Source: Rhizobium sp. NLR16a | GTDB taxonomy: Bacteria > Pseudomonadota > Alphaproteobacteria > Rhizobiales > Rhizobiaceae | Direction: 5' to 3' | Assembly (NCBI RefSeq): GCF_017948245.1 | Contig: NZ_CP072865.1 | Location: 3,311,501 to 3,375,500 of the forward strand | Length of the DNA stretch: 64,000 nt | In this document: one piece after another, positions 24,685-33,133 of the stretch | Position numbering within the stretch: position 1 is the stretch's first letter | Layout: every line of letters begins with the position of its first letter | Notes under the pieces: model-generated | Told to the model about the DNA's origin: nothing | The model's input: only the letters and a program-made list of their open reading frames with translations | Databases searched by the model: none | Position numbers and translations under genes: made by a program

Positions 24685-25817
24685 CAGCCCTGTTTCTCCA
24701 GATATCGTTCGAGGATCGGCACCAATTCTTCCATTCTCGACTTGTAGGTGTGGTCCTTCAGCGTCCTTGCCTGACCGGCCTTCGCTATGGCGTCGGCCTC
24801 GTCCGGGTGGTCTATATAGTAGCGGACGAGTTCTGTCGCTTCTTCCGCACTGGAATAGGCAACCACTTCCTTTCCAACCTCGAAAATCTCCCCGAGATTA
24901 TCCTTCTTGTCGGTTATCAGCAGCGATCCGACACCGGTCGCCTCGTAGAGCCGCATGTTATTGGCGTTGTTTTCGGCAACATTGATATGGCGGTTGACGG
25001 TGATCCGGCTGCGCGCCAGCGCCCGATACATATCCGGACCCCAGACTTCGCCATTGTGACGTTTGCGAATCGGAGAAGAGCGCGGGAGCGTCTTCGCGCC
25101 GTAACCGAAAAACTGTATCGGCGTGGTATCGGCAAGATGTTCGAGCAAGGGTACGGCCTTGCCATGATGACGGCTTATGCCGCCGACGAAGCTCACCGGC
25201 ACATCGCGCCTGATATCGCCAAGGAGATCGAGCACCCGAGTGTCGAAGCCAATCCTGAAATATTCGGATTTTATCCCCATCTCATGAAAACGGGGTACGA
25301 AATGGGGGAAAGACGTCAGAATAAGGTCATAGGGTCGCAGAAACTCACCCGGCGGCAGCGGACAAGCGATCTGGCCGACAATCAACGGCACCGTCTTCTT
25401 CAACTCCGTCAGGGCATGCGGCGGAAAGAAGCTGAGATCCTGACAGTAGAGTACATCCGGCTTGAATGTTCGAACCCGGGCCATTGCGACCTCCAGCAAG
25501 CCAGGGAGCGCCGCCAGGCGTGCGCCAACATAAGGCAGCCTGAAAAACCGATGCGGCAGTTTCATCGCCCAAGCGCTGAACGGCTCGTTGTTTTCTTGCG
25601 CCCAGGCCGATTGAAGCGGGACACAATTGCCGATGATGTCAATGACGTCGCAACCCTGGTCCTTCAGGTGGCGCGAGTAGAAATCGGACGTGCCGAATGC
25701 GGCGGCCAAAAGAGCTTTCGTCTGTTCTAGCGAGGTCGATTTTCGGAGCTGTGGCCGCCGCGCATAGAATTGCTTCAGAAACCGCGCGTAATAGGTGTCA
25801 AATATTGCTATTTTCAT
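24684..25817 (-). CDS. Glycosyltransferase, CgeB/GT1-like
   Basis: This protein of about 377 residues has a two-domain GT-B layout. The N-terminal part begins MKIAIFDTYYARFLKQFYAR and contains VRTFKPDVLYCQDLSFFPP; the C-terminal part (MYRALARSRITVNRHINVAE, then NNMRLYEATGVGSLLITDKK) carries the donor-binding E of the family and ends as in CgeB-like Glyco_trans_1_2 proteins. Such enzymes act on nucleotide sugars in the cytoplasm. The ATG at 25817 is chosen by homology of the opening strand; it overlaps the previous gene by 20 bp. Linkage and sugar cannot be assigned. Confidence 0.75.
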   Translation of the reverse strand: MKIAIFDTYYARFLKQFYARRPQLRKSTSLEQTKALLAAAFGTSDFYSRHLKDQGCDVIDIIGNCVPLQSAWAQENNEPFSAWAMKLPHRFFRLPYVGARLAALPGLLEVAMARVRTFKPDVLYCQDLSFFPPHALTELKKTVPLIVGQIACPLPPGEFLRPYDLILTSFPHFVPRFHEMGIKSEYFRIGFDTRVLDLLGDIRRDVPVSFVGGISRHHGKAVPLLEHLADTTPIQFFGYGAKTLPRSSPIRKRHNGEVWGPDMYRALARSRITVNRHINVAENNANNMRLYEATGVGSLLITDKKDNLGEIFEVGKEVVAYSSAEEATELVRYYIDHPDEADAIAKAGQARTLKDHTYKSRMEELVPILERYLEKQG

Positions 25818-27291
25818 GTTCACCGTCTGGTTGACTGCCGGGACGTTCCTGTGACGTTCTATAGACGCTACCGACAAGCTTTGCCGGGTTCCCGGCAATT
25901 ATTGCCCCTTCGGGGAAATTTCCGCGGACGACCGCACCCGCAGCGACAATGCTATCACGTCCTATTTCTGTGCCACGCAAGATCAGGGCATTGGTGCCAA
26001 TGAACACATTATCGCCAATGTGCACCGGTGCAGTCTTGATGTCCGCCTCGACATCCGAATGACGGCGCCCTTCCGGACGTATCGGATGAAAGTCCGTGTC
26101 GAAAATCGTGACGTTGGCTCCCATCAGCACTTCCGCGCCGATTGAAATCCCTACAGCCGAGACGATGGTTGCACCACTGATGCCGCTGTCTGCGCCAATG
26201 CTGATCTTCGATCCGGCGCGAATGGTCGCTATCTTCACCGGATGATTGAGAGCGAGCGCTGTAAATCGGGAATCAGAACACAGGACGACGCGATCACCGA
26301 GGTGAATCTCACTGTCAGGATGTCGTTGCAACAAAGGGGCGCCATAGAGCACAACATCGCGGCCAACGCTTACCCCGTGACGTTTCAGTTCGCCAAGCTG
26401 CCTTGCACGCATACGGGAAAAGGCGAATTTCTTAAGGCTGGTCGTGATCATTCCCAAAAGGACACGTGCGTAAAAGAAATAGGCCATGCGGAAAGGTGCG
26501 GTCGATCTCTGCACCGGTGAACCGACAAGCGAATAGAAGATCAGGCGTTGAAACACATTGTGAGGAGAGCGCCTGCCAAACAATCGTTTTTTCCATGAAT
26601 GCCTGGAGATGTCGTTTCCATATACTGGCGGGGAATAGACGATTGCTTTTGTGCTGACGATCAGAGGCACTCCGGCGCGCGAAAAGCGCATCGCGATTTC
26701 ATAATCGGCCATGTAGTGCGGCAGCAGGCGTGGCCGCATACCGCCATATCTCCGAAACAAGAGGGCTGGATATAGAGTACCTCGACCGCTCAATGCATCC
26801 ACGCGGTATTGGCTCTCAGGCGACCGTTGTTGCGCTTCGCTCAATTCCGAAAGGACATCCCAGATCGCGAACCTGTTGATGTTGATCCGAGGTCCTATAC
26901 TCACAAGAGGTGGGTCTTTCCCCTCTTCATGGATAACGCTTCCGACGGCGGCTTCGCCATTCGCCTTGGATGTTTGCACCAGGGTTTCAACATAATCTTC
27001 GTCGAACCAGGTGTCATTATTCAGAAACAGGATATAATCTTCCGCCTTGCAAGACGGAAGGACGTATTTCAGCCCCTTCTCGATGGCACCCCCCCACCAA
27101 AGATTGCCGTCGCCTCGGATTTCGACAACATCGCCCTGCGACTGCAGGTATTCTGCCGTGCCATCGGTCGAACCGTCGTTGACAACGACGATCGTCAGCG
27201 CGTCGGCGAGAGTTTGTCTCCTGAGAGCCTCCAGCACCTTCCGGGTGTGCTCCAGACGATTGAAGACAGGGATAATGACGTTAACGCGCAT
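25798..27291 (-). CDS. Fused GT2 glycosyltransferase and left-handed beta-helix acyltransferase
   Basis: This 497-residue two-domain protein begins with a family-2 glycosyltransferase (VNVIIPVFNRLEHTRKVLEA, VVVNDGSTDGT, LFLNNDTWFDEDY, about 1-270) of the rhamnosyltransferase kind. Residues about 310-485 form a hexapeptide-repeat left-handed beta-helix (ISIGADSGISGATIVSAVGI; HIGDNVFIGTNALILRGTEI; AGNPAKLVG) with the catalytic-type His in FDTDFHPIRP, as in WbbJ/maltose O-acetyltransferases. One polypeptide could thus add a sugar and acetylate it. The frame is continuous with no stop between domains. The fusion is unusual and worth checking; a sequencing-level gene fusion cannot be excluded. Confidence 0.8.
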   Translation of the reverse strand: MRVNVIIPVFNRLEHTRKVLEALRRQTLADALTIVVVNDGSTDGTAEYLQSQGDVVEIRGDGNLWWGGAIEKGLKYVLPSCKAEDYILFLNNDTWFDEDYVETLVQTSKANGEAAVGSVIHEEGKDPPLVSIGPRININRFAIWDVLSELSEAQQRSPESQYRVDALSGRGTLYPALLFRRYGGMRPRLLPHYMADYEIAMRFSRAGVPLIVSTKAIVYSPPVYGNDISRHSWKKRLFGRRSPHNVFQRLIFYSLVGSPVQRSTAPFRMAYFFYARVLLGMITTSLKKFAFSRMRARQLGELKRHGVSVGRDVVLYGAPLLQRHPDSEIHLGDRVVLCSDSRFTALALNHPVKIATIRAGSKISIGADSGISGATIVSAVGISIGAEVLMGANVTIFDTDFHPIRPEGRRHSDVEADIKTAPVHIGDNVFIGTNALILRGTEIGRDSIVAAGAVVRGNFPEGAIIAGNPAKLVGSVYRTSQERPGSQPDGEHENSNI

Positions 27292-27293
27292 CG

Positions 27294-28208
27294 CTAGATT
27301 TCCGGCTTCTCAAGAAACCAGCCAGTATACGACCATTCGTATTGTCCCTGAGCTGGCGTAAGGCCAACGCCCCAACGCGTCAATTCCTGCAAGGGCGGCG
27401 GTGTTGCTATTCCAAATGTCCCAGCTGGCTGGAACCTGTCCAGCACCTCGTAGCCATGCCTCGCGAAGCGATTCTGCAATTCATGCGCGTTCAAGAACCA
27501 CACGGGGTAGCTCGCGCGATAGATGCGTTCCGGCACATGCTGTACAAAAGGGGCTTCGGGGATATCGACCTGCGCGCTTGTTCTGTCAACAAGGATGAAC
27601 TTGACGCCTTTCGAAAGAAGGCTCTCAAGATGCTCGTGGGGATATTCGAGGTACTGGAGCACGCCCGAGAGCAGAACGATGTGAGGGTTCACAAATTCGA
27701 TTGCTTCTTCGAGGCTACGAGAAAAGCTCAGAAGCCCGTCTTCAAATTCTGCTCGCCCTGCTTCTGCAAAATGAGGCTGCTCCACGACGCACCATTTCAA
27801 TTCCGCGAGATGAGCGAGTTTTGACCGGTGTTGAAAATAGGAACTTCCGAGCGCGCCTCCAAAGTCGACCACTCTCAAACGACCATCGGATCTGGATGCA
27901 ACATAGAGCAGCCAGGCAAGCAGCGGATGCGAGTAGATTCTCTCTCTGAAGATTACAGTGTCCCGCTCATATGAGGCACGGCCCTGAACAACTGCGCGTG
28001 TCGCTTCGACGGCTTTTGCAAGAATGGCCGGCGCATCATAGCCGGTTGAATCAGCCATTGCCGAACGCCAATCATCGTAAGGTCCGTCGAAAATGATGTT
28101 GTGCCGTCGGAATTCGGCCCAGATCTCCTGTTCGCGCGCTTGGGGCGATTCTCGCGTCACCTCAAGCAAACAGTGGATTCCCGGAAGCGCAAATTTAAGC
28201 CGTCTCAT
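27294..28208 (-). CDS. Putative methyltransferase, TIGR04325 family
   Basis: The 304-residue protein carries an N-terminal FDGPYDDWRSAMADSTGYDA segment and a methyltransferase-like core: LRVVDFGGALGSSYFQHRS (motif I), LKWCVVEQPHFAEAGRAEF and IVLLSGVLQYLEYPHEHLES. This combination is the hallmark of the TIGR04325/LIC12133 group, found in polysaccharide loci of many bacteria with no assigned reaction. It overlaps the next gene upstream by 4 bp and is followed 2 bp later by the fused glycosyltransferase. A role in methylating a sugar of the glycan is inferred. Confidence 0.75.
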   Translation of the reverse strand: MRRLKFALPGIHCLLEVTRESPQAREQEIWAEFRRHNIIFDGPYDDWRSAMADSTGYDAPAILAKAVEATRAVVQGRASYERDTVIFRERIYSHPLLAWLLYVASRSDGRLRVVDFGGALGSSYFQHRSKLAHLAELKWCVVEQPHFAEAGRAEFEDGLLSFSRSLEEAIEFVNPHIVLLSGVLQYLEYPHEHLESLLSKGVKFILVDRTSAQVDIPEAPFVQHVPERIYRASYPVWFLNAHELQNRFARHGYEVLDRFQPAGTFGIATPPPLQELTRWGVGLTPAQGQYEWSYTGWFLEKPEI

Positions 28209-29071
28209 TCTTCAAACCAGGCTTGGAACGGCCGGCGCTCAAATTCGTCCAGTGCCCCACCGGGTGTGGAATTGAAGATGCGGATATCATTTGCTCGCGC
28301 GATATTCGCGATGGCTCGATATTGTCGCCACAGCCGCGCCGCCTGCTGAAAGTCGTCGTGACGGTTCGTTGTCGGGGTGCCGTCCGCATTTACGGTGAAA
28401 TCTTTTCCCTTTTGCACCTTGAGGTCGAACGCGTATTCATAGGTTGCTGACAGGAAGCGATCATGGTCGACGCCGAGCAGGATGATTTCCTTGAAACCAA
28501 GATACATCGCTATCATCAAGGCCATCACCGGGACTGAATCGACACGTGGCACCGGTTTGGAGATATCGACGATTTCTACCGATGGTCTTTCGTCGAAGCT
28601 TTCGCCGAGCATGAGATAGCGGACTGTTCGTCCTGAAAACAGATCGTGTTTTCGAACCAGCTCCGCTTCCGTGGAGCTGAGGAAGAGTTCCGCGCCGCCC
28701 AGGTGCGAATGCATCTCCTCGAACCAGCGGACCACGTCCTCGGGTGTCATCAATCCGTAGGTGATTTGCGGAACACAATGATAACGAGACTGGAACTTGC
28801 CGAAATCGGAATGCAGATAGCCGTTGGAAACGGTTATCACATTTTCGCCTTGAAGCCGCGACAGATCCAAGCCCTTGACGCTCGGTCCATTTCCTAAAAT
28901 GAAACAGCGTTGGCCCGCACGCAGCCCGGCAAGCTGCCTGTTTTCTGCCAGCGATCTCGCGACATCAGCAGATAACTTGTGACGATTTTTAAGCCTGCGC
29001 TTCAGCTCATGCACACCATAGGGGAGCAGCATGGAGCCAAAGGTCAAAATCTTCCTCAAGGCTGCAGCCAC
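28205..29071 (-). CDS. MptE-like (DUF115) protein
   Basis: This 288-residue protein contains the DUF115 core: GQRCFILGNGPSVKGLDLSR near 54-73, NVITVSNGYLH, PVMALMIAMYLGFKEIILLG and the acidic VDHDRFL. The fold is that of 6-hydroxymethylpterin diphosphokinase MptE; bacterial relatives occur in flagellar-glycosylation (Maf-like) and capsule loci, where they are thought to handle nonulosonic-acid or phosphosugar donors. The start is the GTG at 29071 with AGGTGGTGAA before it, and it overlaps the deacetylase gene by 16 bp. Function here is inferred only from location next to NeuB/SpsF/SpsG. Confidence 0.72.
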   Translation of the reverse strand: MAAALRKILTFGSMLLPYGVHELKRRLKNRHKLSADVARSLAENRQLAGLRAGQRCFILGNGPSVKGLDLSRLQGENVITVSNGYLHSDFGKFQSRYHCVPQITYGLMTPEDVVRWFEEMHSHLGGAELFLSSTEAELVRKHDLFSGRTVRYLMLGESFDERPSVEIVDISKPVPRVDSVPVMALMIAMYLGFKEIILLGVDHDRFLSATYEYAFDLKVQKGKDFTVNADGTPTTNRHDDFQQAARLWRQYRAIANIARANDIRIFNSTPGGALDEFERRPFQAWFEE

Positions 29072-29688
29072 TTCACCACCTCAAAGACTTCGGCGTATTT
29101 TACACCGATGCGCTGGCCGGCGTTCTCGGCTTCATTGCGGAAGAAGCTCACCCATTTCCGCCCGGTGCGCTCCATCTCGGATTCATGGGCAAGGATCGCT
29201 TTTTCCTTCTGGTCCCAATGGGCGGTAATGTCGACGTAGAAATTCCCCCTGAAATCGACGGTCGAATGATACCAGTTGCTGCGATACATCAGCAGGCGGG
29301 GCACGTGCCGGCAGCTGTGCAGCGATGCGCGCGACAGTGCCAGGTGGTCATGATGGATATCGCCGACCCAGTGGGTATAGACCATATCGATCTTCAGATC
29401 CTGCACCAGCTTGAGGATCTCGATATTCAGCGGGTCGACGAATTCGATCTGGAGCGTTTTGAACTCGCCGCAAAACATCTTTTGAACGCCGAGGATTTCC
29501 ATCGCGGCATCCGCTTCCGCTCTGGCGACCTGGCTGCTGCGCACGGACTGGTCATATTGGTTGGAAAAGCCGGATACGGTCGCGACATAGACGTAAACGG
29601 TGTCGCCATTTGCTGTATGGCGCGCCAGTGCACCACCGCAGCCGAGCTCAACGTCGTCAAAATGGGCACCGATCGCGAGAATATTCAT
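29056..29688 (-). CDS. PIG-L/LmbE family deacetylase
   Basis: The protein has 210 residues. The Zn-binding AHFDD motif near the N-terminus (ILAIGAHFDDVELGCGG) and the second ligand region THWVGDIHHDH define the PIG-L/LmbE family, which removes N-acetyl groups from GlcNAc-like sugars. The ATG at 29688 gives an ATGA overlap with the wbqC-like stop, so it is preferred over a TTG six bases upstream. In this cluster it could de-N-acetylate a nucleotide sugar or glycan residue before reacylation. The size is normal for the family and no signal peptide is present. Confidence 0.83.
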   Translation of the reverse strand: MNILAIGAHFDDVELGCGGALARHTANGDTVYVYVATVSGFSNQYDQSVRSSQVARAEADAAMEILGVQKMFCGEFKTLQIEFVDPLNIEILKLVQDLKIDMVYTHWVGDIHHDHLALSRASLHSCRHVPRLLMYRSNWYHSTVDFRGNFYVDITAHWDQKEKAILAHESEMERTGRKWVSFFRNEAENAGQRIGVKYAEVFEVVKWLQP

Positions 29689-30386
29689 TTGCAACTCCAG
29701 AGCAGGTCACGCGTGCCTGCAATACCACAATTCAGCAGTGTGTCGAGAATACTGAGATAGGGAATGAAATCGCCGAAGGGCTGTGGATAAACCGGATGGA
29801 CGAAATGCTGCCACTCGATTTCGATTCCGGCTGCCTCGAACAGTTCCGGCCGCATATAGTCGCGAGCGCCGAGACCCGAGAGATAACGCGTCGCTCCGAC
29901 TTTGCCCAGCAATTCGACAAGCAACTCGTTCCTATGACCCACGGGGCTTAGAGTGCTCGATCGCACCGTCGGCATGGTGATTTCAAGCATATCCAGAATA
30001 CCGTCCAGGAAATGCATGTTGAAATCGGCCAAGAGGTCGAACCGCTTGCCGTAGAGGACTTCGATGCGGGGAAAGACTTCGCTCCAGCCGGCGGACTTGC
30101 GATAGTTTTCACGAAGCAGCGAAAGGTTCTGGTCTATCCATCCGGTGCCCGGTGCCAGCTCCACCGCGTTGATCGGTGTGCCGAAACTTGGCTTTCTGAT
30201 TCCGACGGTGAGCCAGCGGTCGCCTTGTGCCGTCTTTATCTTGTCACGGTGCGTCCAGCTTTTGCTCGTTCCGTGGACAAACTGGACGTGGTCCAGAACG
30301 ACGTAGAGGTCGGCGTTCAGAAATCGCTGAAAAAAGCCGAGATAGGACGCAAAGTCCGGCTGATGGATCACCGCTGTCAGGGTCAT
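29685..30386 (-). CDS. WbqC family protein
   Basis: This 233-residue protein begins with the WbqC signature: VIHQPDFASYLGFFQRFLNA, followed by YVVLDHVQFVHGTSKSWTHR and later LGARDYMRPELFEAAGIEIE. WbqC-like genes are common in O-antigen and nonulosonate loci and next to DegT aminotransferases, and are proposed to act as acyl- or aminoacyl-type transferases on sugars; no reaction is firmly assigned for this subfamily. It overlaps both neighbours by 4 bp. Confidence 0.83.
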   Translation of the reverse strand: MTLTAVIHQPDFASYLGFFQRFLNADLYVVLDHVQFVHGTSKSWTHRDKIKTAQGDRWLTVGIRKPSFGTPINAVELAPGTGWIDQNLSLLRENYRKSAGWSEVFPRIEVLYGKRFDLLADFNMHFLDGILDMLEITMPTVRSSTLSPVGHRNELLVELLGKVGATRYLSGLGARDYMRPELFEAAGIEIEWQHFVHPVYPQPFGDFIPYLSILDTLLNCGIAGTRDLLWSCK

Positions 30387-31348
30387 GCAGCCAATCTTTC
30401 CAGTAAATCGGCGACTCGGCCAACCCCGCCAAGGTCGACCTTGGTCATGGCGGTCTCGCTCATGCTCCTGATGGGAATTGCCTTTTCCAGGATGCCGAGA
30501 TCGAAAGCGGAGTGATGACCGGCGAAGAGCGCTCCTCCAAGTTCCTCGAGCGCATGCCCGACCGGGATTTCAAACGGTTCGTTTGCGACCACGACACAGG
30601 GCAGGCCGGCCGCACACGCTTCGAAGGGCGTAAGACCGCCCCCGGTAATCGCCAGATCGTGCCCGTACATCTCCGCCGCAAGCGACGGCACCTGGTTCAG
30701 CAATCTGAACCGATCCGGCGGAGCCGCCGCGACGACCTCTTCAAGCTCCGCCATGTGCTGGAAGCTCGGGCCTGTCACGATGGTGACAGGGAAAGGCTTG
30801 CTGCTCAGCCATTTAGCGACGCGGACCGTCACTCCATAAGTGTCGGCGCCGCCGAGGGTGACAAGTATCGATGCAAGCTTTTCCCGAACTCGGCGATACC
30901 TGGCGATTTCAGGATTGAGTATCATGTACTCTATGCCCAGCCGAACATCTCTGCCCTTCAGACCCTTCGTGTTTTCGAACAGCAGAGCGCAGATATTCAG
31001 GTCGGCAAGTTCCGCGCCATCACCACGATCATCGAAGGTAACAAGCTTGGCGTCCAAGCGTTTGATCGTCTCGCTGTGGGATCGCTGCGTATTAAGGCGG
31101 TCGTTGATCCAGATCGGAGACGGAGCAGCGGCTTCGAGGAAAGCCTTCTCCCATCCCGTCACGGCTGCCAGATCATAGAGCGCCACGGCAAACCCGCGCT
31201 CGCGGATGATTCTCAAGGAATTCGGATGATCGTTTGCCAAAAATCGGACCGAATGACCGCGGGTGCGCAGCTCGGCGGCGAGCGTCAGCGACCGAAACAG
31301 ATGCCCCATGCCGCGTGCATGCGAACTTTCTACGCAGAAGACGAACAT
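30383..31348 (-). CDS. SpsG/PseG-like nucleotide-sugar hydrolase
   Basis: This 321-residue protein has the GT-B-like fold of PseG/SpsG: ESSHARGMGHLFRSLTLAAE with the catalytic-type His at the start, ILVTLGGADTYGVTVRVAKW in the middle and GHDLAITGGGLTPFEACAAG for nucleotide binding. PseG releases the nucleotide from a UDP-linked amino sugar so that the free sugar can be used by the NeuB-type synthase; SpsG does the same job in spore-coat polysaccharide loci. Position directly after spsF- and neuB-like genes supports that role. Overlaps spsF by 19 bp. Confidence 0.8.
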   Translation of the reverse strand: MFVFCVESSHARGMGHLFRSLTLAAELRTRGHSVRFLANDHPNSLRIIRERGFAVALYDLAAVTGWEKAFLEAAAPSPIWINDRLNTQRSHSETIKRLDAKLVTFDDRGDGAELADLNICALLFENTKGLKGRDVRLGIEYMILNPEIARYRRVREKLASILVTLGGADTYGVTVRVAKWLSSKPFPVTIVTGPSFQHMAELEEVVAAAPPDRFRLLNQVPSLAAEMYGHDLAITGGGLTPFEACAAGLPCVVVANEPFEIPVGHALEELGGALFAGHHSAFDLGILEKAIPIRSMSETAMTKVDLGGVGRVADLLERLAA

Positions 31349-32022
31349 AGCCTGATCGCCTCTTCCGTCCCGAGCCAGGTTCCGCCCGCCTGCGCTGCGA
31401 GCGCACAGGCGCGTCTCCAGTCCTCCTCAGTATCCACCGTCAGGCGCAGCTCCGGAGAGATTTTGGCTGGGGGCACCTCGAGCCGACCAATCTTGAACAA
31501 TTCGGGGCGATCCGTGAAGTATTCATTCACGTGTTCGCGATGGTGCGGCAGCTTCCCCTCGCAGTGGCTGCGCGATAGAGCTTCGAAGGTAAATATCTCG
31601 GCGCCGACGCCAATAGGCAACTGGCCAAAGGCATGGGTGTAATCGAATCCCTGCTTTTGGTGCAGATCGATCAGCCTCTCAAGCTCCTCGACGTCGGTAA
31701 AAGGATTATCTGCGGTCAACCGCACGATATCTGACATCCCGAGCGATCTCGCACACTGAAAATAACGATCGAGAACGTCGGTTTCGTCGCCGCGAAAGCA
31801 GCTAACGCCGTGCTCAAGGCAGCAGGCTTCGATAATATCGTTCTCGCTGGCGGACGATGTCGCAACGACAACCTTTGCCGGGCGCTTCAGTATCTGAAGC
31901 CGACCAAGAACATGTCCGAGAAGGGGCTTTCCGCAAATGTCGCGAAGCACTTTTCCCGGCAGCCGCGTCGATCCCATCCGCGCCTGAATAATAATTCCAA
32001 GCGTCACGCCAGATCGCTCCAT
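31330..32022 (-). CDS. SpsF-like cytidylyltransferase
   Basis: This 230-residue protein of the CMP-sugar synthetase/SpsF family contains the nucleotide-binding loop QARMGSTRLPGKVLRDICGK, followed by SENDIIEACCLEHGVSCFRG, the VLDRYFQCARSLG block and RLTADNPFTDVEELERLI. It would activate a nonulosonic acid with CMP for transfer. The size matches SpsF rather than the longer NeuA with a hydrolase tail. It is encoded between the synthase and the PseG-like hydrolase, overlapping each by 19 bp, so the three steps are co-translated. Confidence 0.83.
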   Translation of the reverse strand: MERSGVTLGIIIQARMGSTRLPGKVLRDICGKPLLGHVLGRLQILKRPAKVVVATSSASENDIIEACCLEHGVSCFRGDETDVLDRYFQCARSLGMSDIVRLTADNPFTDVEELERLIDLHQKQGFDYTHAFGQLPIGVGAEIFTFEALSRSHCEGKLPHHREHVNEYFTDRPELFKIGRLEVPPAKISPELRLTVDTEEDWRRACALAAQAGGTWLGTEEAIRLCSSSA

Positions 32023-33020
32023 TGAAGGACCGCGTCCGCATCGAGGTCGTTTGCGACCCGCCGTCCTGCGAGAGCTTCGAAATGCTTCGGTTCAATTCCT
32101 GTTCCAGGTCGCTTAACGGAAATGTCGCCGGCGGAGATGACATGGCCGGCCTTGAGCGGTCGATTGACGACAACGCTCTTGCGATTGTTCAATCTCGTCG
32201 TTGCTTCACTCGCAGCCGGCTCCTTGCGGCCACTGCCTTTCATGATCTCGAACGCTCGTATCGCGTCGACGAGCCATTTCATTTCCGTCGGATCGGCCGA
32301 AAGCATGTGGTCCGGGCCGTCGGCGGACTTGTCGTAGGTGAAATGACGCTCGATCACCCGGGCGCCCATCGCGACCGCACAGAGGCTTGCGACCGGCGTC
32401 AGCGTATGGTCGGAATAACCGATGTCGAGATCCGGAAACGCTTTCATCATCGTCTGCATTGCACGCAGGTTCACATTTTCCGGATGCGTCGGATAACTCG
32501 TGATGGCATGCAGCAGAATAAGCTTGTCGTTGCCGGCTTCCTTGATGGCGGCGACGGACTCCTGAACTTCGTCGAGCGTCGACATCCCCGTCGACAGGAT
32601 GATCGGCTTGCCGGTTTTTGCCAGATAACGGAGAAAGGGAATGTTGACCGCGTCGTCCGAACCCACCTTGTGGGCGCCGACTCCACACTTCTCCAGTAGA
32701 TCGACATCCGTTTCATGCGAAGGCGAGGAGAACCAGTCCAGCCCGTGCTCTTCGGCATAGCGAAACACCGCTTCGTGAAGCTCGTGGCCGATTTCATATT
32801 TGCGGAAGAGTTCGAACTGCGAGGTAACGCCGGTGTTCTCCATGTCGAACATGGCGTTGCGGCTCGACAAAGTCTCTGCGCGATAGGTCTGGAGCTTGAC
32901 GGCATCCACCCCCGCCGCCTTTGCCTCGTCAATCAAGCGCTTTGCCTGATCAAACGTCGTGAAGTTTCCGCCGATCTCAGCGATGATATAGCACCGATCA
33001 GGCCGGTAATTCCGGAACAT
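32004..33020 (-). CDS. N-acetylneuraminate synthase family protein (NeuB/SpsE-like)
   Basis: The protein has 338 residues. The NeuB TIM barrel (about 10-265) shows YIIAEIGGNFTTFDQAKRLI, AVKLQTYRAETL, FSSPSHETDVDLLE, ILSTGMSTLDEVQESV and the metal-binding IGYSDHTLTP then ERHFTYDK. A C-terminal SAF antifreeze-like domain (about 280-338) caps the active site (NRKSVVVNRPLKAGHVISAG). It condenses phosphoenolpyruvate with a six-carbon amino sugar to give a nine-carbon sialic-, legionaminic- or pseudaminic-type acid. Which one cannot be told; the LegB-like dehydratase in the operon favours a legionaminic-like product. It starts 113 bp after the radical-SAM stop, the largest gap in the operon. Confidence 0.87.
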   Translation of the reverse strand: MFRNYRPDRCYIIAEIGGNFTTFDQAKRLIDEAKAAGVDAVKLQTYRAETLSSRNAMFDMENTGVTSQFELFRKYEIGHELHEAVFRYAEEHGLDWFSSPSHETDVDLLEKCGVGAHKVGSDDAVNIPFLRYLAKTGKPIILSTGMSTLDEVQESVAAIKEAGNDKLILLHAITSYPTHPENVNLRAMQTMMKAFPDLDIGYSDHTLTPVASLCAVAMGARVIERHFTYDKSADGPDHMLSADPTEMKWLVDAIRAFEIMKGSGRKEPAASEATTRLNNRKSVVVNRPLKAGHVISAGDISVKRPGTGIEPKHFEALAGRRVANDLDADAVLQWSDLA

Positions 33021-33133
33021 CCTGTTACTCCCTGTAATTCACGACCGGCAAAGCCGCCTCGCTCTCGCGGCGATCGCAGCCCCTAAACTATAGGCTTGGC
33101 GAGGTCTGGTCGTAGCGCGTGGAATTCGGCCGA

